Source: Turnera subulata
Taxonomy: Eukaryota; Streptophyta; Magnoliopsida; Malpighiales; Passifloraceae
DNA length: 64,000 nt
Direction of reading: 5' to 3'
NCBI GenBank assembly: GCA_028386065.3
Contig: JAKUCV010004868.1
Coordinates: 126,903-190,902, forward strand
The position numbers and the translations under genes are program-made. Shown here piece after piece: positions 58,690-64,000 of this stretch (position 1 is the first letter of the stretch; the number at the start of each line of letters is the position of its first letter). The notes under the pieces were generated by a model. The model did not search any database. It was not told the origin of the DNA and saw only the letters and a program-made list of their open reading frames with translations.

Positions 58690-61600
58690 ACAGGAGTCAG
58701 AAATTTCTTTTTGGTGAAAGGACGAGCATTAAATCACATTATGCAAAAGATTCCCGTGTACAAGAGAGTAAATCCTCTTGCACTAAACGATTACAGAAAC
58801 TTGGTGGAGACTGAAACTCCTCATAATTAGGGGAGAGCAAATTTACCGAGCCGATCCAACCGAGCTGATACCGACCGAATACCGACGGTATCGGCTCGAA
58901 ATTTAGGGGATTTCAGAGCCACCCTTCCGACCCAACCGTGCCGATAATACCGTTGGCTTCACTCGATTAGATAGTGGTCATACCGTCGATTATCAGCATA
59001 GTCCGTACCGACGAAGCCCACATAACAAACTAGCCAGTAACCGTCCGACCCAACACACCCCCCAACCCACTACCCCAAGTCCAATCCAACCCACCCAAAT
59101 TTTAAATCCCTAAAAACATTAACCCCCAAGTCAAATTTCCCAAACCAACACCCACCAAGCCCAAATTGAATAACACTAAACCCAAGCTCACTCGTATAAA
59201 CTATCATTTACTAGCCCTAAAATTAAAATTACTAACTATCACATATTTTCTTTCTTCCTCAACAGCAGCCGCCCCTGCCATTCTTTGTCGTTGTCCTCCA
59301 ACCACGCCTCCGCCATAGACGGCCGCCCCATGCCATTCTTTGCCCCTTTCCTCCGACCACACCTCCGCCATAGACGCCATCGCTCCTTGAACTCGAAGCA
59401 GCTGCCCCCACACACGCATGATGCCTTGTCAAAGACGCCCCGCCGCGCATGCCATCAGCCCATCACTACCAAAATTCGTGGCATTCGGTGCCAAGTCAAG
59501 TCCCTCTCTCTTTGCTCTTCTCTTTTCTTTCACGCCGCTCCAACACTTCTTTGTCCCTTGCTCCTGTAGTCATGTTTTTGGGTTTGTTTGGTATGCCAAA
59601 ATATTTGATTTTTGAGTTTCTTTTGGATATAATGATAATGATTTTGGGTGAGTTTTTTTGTGAAGTTATTGAATCGTACAAAGTGCAAAGAAACACAATC
59701 TGTGTGTCGAATTGTAGATCAATTTCTTCCCTTTTGTTCTTTGTTTTTATAATTCTTCTTTTTGTATTTATGGGTGAGAAAGGAAAGGGGGTATTGTCAG
59801 TTGGAGTCAATACCGACGTTGGTATTGATCGGCATCATGCCGATCGGCATGAGAGGCACTTCGGCATGGCATCGGTCGGAAAAATGGCCCTTCGGAAAAG
59901 TCGTACCGATCACTACTTCGGCACGGCATATGTCGAACCGACGTTTTGCTCACCCCTACTCATAATCTAGCTCTAAAGTAAGACAAGAGTGTGCCAAGGA
60001 ATCCGCCACAAGATTACATTCCCTGAAGACATGCTGAAACCCACATTCCTCAAAGTTAGACGCTAAGCACCAAATCTCCTGGACCAGAGGATCCCCAGCC
60101 AAACGAGTCGAAACCTCACCATTCAGCATCAAGACGAGCTCCTGGTGATCCGACTCAACCACAACCTTTGCGAATTTCTTCGAAAAGGCCAGTAAAAGAC
60201 CTTCACGCACCGCCCACAGCTCTGCCCTCACAACGGAGTAGAAGCATAAACGACGGCGGAACCCACAGACCCAACCCCCATCCTGCCCACAGATGAGGCC
60301 ACCCACAGCTGCTACCTGCCTGACGACATCAAGTACAGCATCAACATTGACCTTGAACATACCACACCGTGGAGGTACCCACCCAACATCCCCCAATAGC
60401 ATCTCAGATGCCACCATGCCCACCGTTTGTCGCTGGGAATGAACAAACCACATGCGGACATACTGAATAATATACGTTACCATCCCCTCCGGTGGTCGCG
60501 GACAAAGAGAAAAGACCAAATCATTTCGCCATTTCCATACCAACCACAGAGACATTCCAAAGAGGAGATCAGATGGCACATTACTCGCAAAAACATATTC
60601 GCCCTGCAACCCTCTCTGCAGCCAATCCTGAAATGGGGGAGCAAAAAACCTTGCTCCCGTCGAGGGATGCAATAGGGACTTCCACACCCTCGCAACAGCT
60701 CCACAATCCCGCAAAGTATGAATATGTGATTCCTCCACCAACCTGCACCTGGGACAAGTCGAGTCCTGGAATATATGCCTCTGGCTACGCTCGGCATTGG
60801 TAAGTAAAGCATGATGCCTGCATTGCCACAGGAAAGCACGAGCCCGGGGTAGACCCCTTCATCGCCACAAAACACGTCAGAGAGCATTAGAACCTAACGC
60901 ATTCAGCGGCGGGGAAAGAGAACCGTACACCACCCGGACAGTGCACTCACCAGAGGCGGTTCCATCCCAAATAACCGTGTCATCCTCCCCATTGAGCATT
61001 ATTGGTTAGAAACCATCTAATTGCTGCAATATCGATTGAGGGAGCATAGGATAAAAGGAGATCCCAATTCCACTCACCCGACGGCATCACTACATCAGCC
61101 ATCAAAAGCTCACCCAACTCCTCAGGCACCTCAAGCCCAGGTACCTCATCAAGACGACCAACGCCAGGCAACCATGGATCCCTCCAAAACTTGATGTTTC
61201 TCCCATTACCAAAAATCCATGAAATACTCCATAACACAGTAGGCCAAGCAGAACAAATGCCACGCTAGACATGGAAACAATTTCGGCCAGTGCTAACCTG
61301 AGGAAGAACTGAATTACTAGTAAGGTATTTGGCACGCAAAAGCTGTACCCACAAGGCCATAGGTTGCGATACCAATCCCCACGCAAGCTTCGTTAAAAAA
61401 GCCTCATTAGCCTGGCGCATTCGGCGAAGACCCAAGCCTCCTTCTTTCTTTTGCCGACAGAATTTATCCCAAGATACCATAGACATTTTCCTTTGGGTCA
61501 TAATAGAGCCCTAAAGAAAACCACACACCGCCTTATCAACGCGGTCACATATCCCAGTAGGGAGAGGAACAATATGCATGGAGTAGTATGGAATTGCCTA

Positions 61601-62700
61601 GATAACTGGCTGTACCAGAGTCATGCATCCATTCAAAGACAAACTAGACGTCTTCCAACCAGCTAGCTTCTGATCCACCTTCTCCGTAATATGGCGAAAA
61701 GTAGCAGTCGTAAGGTGACCATGCACCAAAGGAAAGCCCAGATACCGCCCCAGATCCGTGGTTGCACCAATACCGAGGCACTTAGAAATTCCATTAGCAA
61801 GGTCAGCAGACGCATTCTTGGAGAAGAAGACCATAGACTTCGCTTTGCTAACTCTTTGACCCGAACTAGCACAGAACATCTCATGACATCGGTTAATCGA
61901 ATCACGAAGTATTACGGTCACCATGCTGGATCCATTGACTCTGGGACTTCTAAAACCATAACACCTCCTCTTGGGCCAACACGGTATCATATTCAAGAGT
62001 CAATTCAGCTTCCAAATTATACGAAAAAGGACCCGCCCTGCCCTCAACCTTGGCTCTCTGGATCCCACTAATTCTGGCAAGCAATTCTTTCTTCCTACGG
62101 AAAATATTTCCAAACACATCCCGGTTCCATTTTAACAAATCTTTCTGTAACAAGGTTGTAGCTTCAGGTAAGCTCAAATCCCCATGCCAAAGCACCCATC
62201 ACTACATGCTAGAACCTATCATCAAGCATCTAAGCTGTCTGAAACCAAAACGGTTTAGGGCGCAAAGAAGAAGACACCAAGTTCATATGCAACAATAAGG
62301 GGGAGTGATCCGATTTTGTTCGCGGTAAATGCCACACCACAACATTAGAATACGCGACACACCATTGTTGATTGACAAGCCCCCTATCCATTCTCTCCGC
62401 CACCAGTTCGCGAGAAATACCCACCCGTTTCTCCCAAGTAAACTTAGGGCCATGAAACCCTAAATCCAGTAATTCACAGTCATTGATCCACGAAGAAAAT
62501 AGGTTACACATCCGCAAACAGGCAGACAGTCCCCCAAGTTTCTATGAATGATCAATAAGGGTGTTGAAATCACCCAATAACAACCACGGCTCATCCATTC
62601 GCTCTGCGATACACCTAGTCTCCATCCAAAACGTTTGCGTTGAAGAATTGGGTTGGTATCATGCGGAGATAAAGACATGTGGATCCGACATGTCCACCCA
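58690..62700 (-). pseudogene. Defective L1-type LINE ORF2, interrupted by an hAT element
   Basis: Reading the minus strand from 62700: the end of the endonuclease domain (PWLLLGDFNT, then an in-frame TAG, then LDLGFHGPKFTW and SDHSPLLLH); the linker (DLLKWNRDVFGNIFRRKKEL, LAQEEVLWF); remnants of the reverse transcriptase after its active site (FCASSGQRVSKAKSMVFFSKN, LGRYLGFPL); then KLAWGLVSQPMALW, WIFGNGRNIKFWRDPWLPG; and an RNase H domain (59956-60741, with KVNVDAVLD, ELWAVREGLLLA, VVESDHQELV). ORF1 and the start of ORF2 are absent. The polymerase core with its (Y/F)xDD motif is deleted, and several frames are shifted. The ORF2 tail resumes beyond the hAT insertion and ends near 58745, followed by CACCAAAAAGAAA. 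It cannot move on its own. Confidence 0.88.
58828..59958. mobile_element. Non-autonomous hAT transposon nested in the LINE
   Basis: Ends are TAGGGGAGAGCAAA and, in reverse complement, TAGGGGTGAGCAAA (one mismatch in 14), the usual hAT inverted-repeat type. A perfect 8-bp target duplication CTCATAAT lies at 58820-58827 and 59959-59966. The 1131-bp interior has no transposase; frames such as 59449-59970 have no recognisable domain. Subterminal regions are rich in short words such as TCGGCAT, ACCGA and CCGAC, possible transposase-binding sites. Removing it restores a continuous LINE frame. Confidence 0.93.
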
Positions 62701-64000
62701 ACCCTCTAAAACGATGTCATTTTGAAACACCTCCTAAATCTCAAATCCGGGCAGCCCGACACGTCAGTAGGTACCTGACCAAGGGATCATGCTTGGCCTG
62801 CCCCTGCAAAATCAGGGTATATGACAGGACAAAAAAATGTCGGAGTATATAATTGGCCAAACCACTGGGGCCTAAAAAAACTCAAAACCCAACCAAGAGA
62901 AAAGGAAAAAATAAAGAAAGAAAAATAAAAAGGAATCAAACGGTCATGATCTTGCCACATGTCAAGCATCCGTGCATTCCGTTAAGTAAACTGACACAAT
63001 TGGAAAAACCCTTACGGAATGAGGTAACATGTGGAATTATAAAGTTCAGGGGGTCAAATACTGGTTTTTTTTTTCAGGGGGTGATCTTAGTTTGACCTAA
63101 AGTATAGGGGTAAATGGTAATAAAGCCTTTTATGATGCACGTATTTTTTAGTAATTGAAGGATGAGATCTAAGAAATGGGTTTTTAGTCAATCAAAAAAA
63201 TGTTTAAAACCAAAAAGAAGCAAAGTAAGAACTCCAGGAACTGAGATAAAAGGAAAAAAATAAAGAAAGAAAAATGAAAAGGGAACGAACTGAAGAAGAC
63301 ACGAATTCACTCAATTTTTGCTTTGTGGTTTGGGATTCGAATCCCGGTTCCCCATTTAACTCTTCCCATTTTAGCTTTTGCCCTTGTAAACTCAACCTCA
63401 AGAAGGAGGCAGAGCATAGTCCGCACTAATGTGTCACTGTAATTGTTCCTCCGGATGTGTCATGTGACCCTTAGTGGCACGATCAGTTGCGGTGCCTTGG
63501 TCTAAGTCTGTTACACATTATTTTGCTTATGAGTCCAAATTAATTTTTCTACTTTTTTATCATGCCAAATACATGTTATTTTCCACAAAGTTCGTGAACC
63601 ATTTGATGGTTTAGCTACTCGTTCAAAAACAACAATGACCATGGTTTCGTTTTATTTTGATACTATTAATGTAAGGGAGAATTTAGACCTACATCGAAGA
63701 ATGAGATGCCGATTTTGTTTTAAGTTCTACTCAGTGTTTATTGTGTCTATCTTCTTTCTACCTTTTTATCCTATATTGGGGCATGGAGGTTGTAATTATG
63801 TCTGTGAGATTTTGCACAAAAATACTTAGCTAGTATGCCAGCAGGTTTTGTTCTTGTCTGCACCTTTTTATCGGCCTTCCGGGGATACACGTTTGTTGGA
63901 TTTTGCATAACACTATTCGGTATGCCTGTAACTTTTTTTTTTCAGATTAATAGATATGTTTTCTTTCTAAAAAAAAAAGTAAACCATTACTGATATTGAA
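62701..64000. other. Spacer at the right end
   Basis: No gene is recognised. A GGGATTCGAATCCC palindrome near 63332 resembles a tRNA T-arm, but no A box or tRNA fold accompanies it. It may be a SINE relic. The origin of 62700-63130 could not be assigned. Confidence 0.4.

Noticed and set aside
59449..59970. 173-codon frame as a transposase gene
   Set aside because: No hAT dimerisation or catalytic motif is visible; the frame crosses into the element end.
63325..63345. T-arm-like GGGATTCGAATCCC
   Set aside because: No A box, no cloverleaf and no target duplication nearby.

Overview
The window is nuclear DNA of a flowering plant, almost certainly a eudicot. Its genes are intron-rich with GT-AG junctions, every recognisable protein matches a plant family, and the long spacers hold LTR retrotransposons, LINEs, SINEs and an hAT element. 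I could not identify the species. One assembly gap of N lies at 28069-28669.

Gene layout: (1) 1-1106 (+), RanGAP, entering from outside the window. (2) 8992-2221 (-), a CHR12/CHR23 (MINUSCULE) SWI/SNF ATPase, 12 exons, 1126 aa. (3) 13653-10411 (-), a SPOUT1/C9orf114-type RNA methyltransferase, 11 exons, 374 aa. (4) 19980-14541 (-), kinase-associated protein phosphatase KAPP, 13 exons, 595 aa. (5) 41327-42466 (+), a FANTASTIC FOUR protein, one exon, 379 aa. (6) 57949-52669 (-), an NPK1/ANP-type MAPKKK, 17 exons, 683 aa. All exon models were built by hand. Reading frames close across every junction, and two introns of the MAPKKK use GC donors.

From memory, Arabidopsis holds this gene set as two incomplete blocks: At5g19260-At5g19320 (FAF3, KAPP, SPOUT methyltransferase, CHR23, RANGAP2) and At3g06010-At3g06030 (CHR12, FAF4, ANP3). 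The window looks like the unsplit ancestral order. The genes share themes of cell division and meristem control (RanGAP, ANP, FAF, KAPP, MINU ATPase), but they are separate transcription units and nothing shows they act as one system.

The 21-kb KAPP-FAF spacer is the repeat-rich part. It holds an AT-rich satellite with two unit types (about 23.5-25.65 kb) and two solo LTRs of one family (25930-29465 with repeats TATGT; 33152-35867 with repeats GATAA). Between the LTRs lie Copia remnants and a receptor-kinase fragment. Three different tRNA-type SINEs with long target duplications flank the FAF gene (37.5, 40.7 and 48.1 kb). The right end (58.3-62.7 kb) holds LINE remnants, one broken by an hAT element with a perfect 8-bp duplication.

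The most unusual structure is inside the two solo LTRs. At the same relative position each carries a short tandem array of palindromes. The arrays differ in sequence, yet arm changes within each array are compensated so that pairing is kept.
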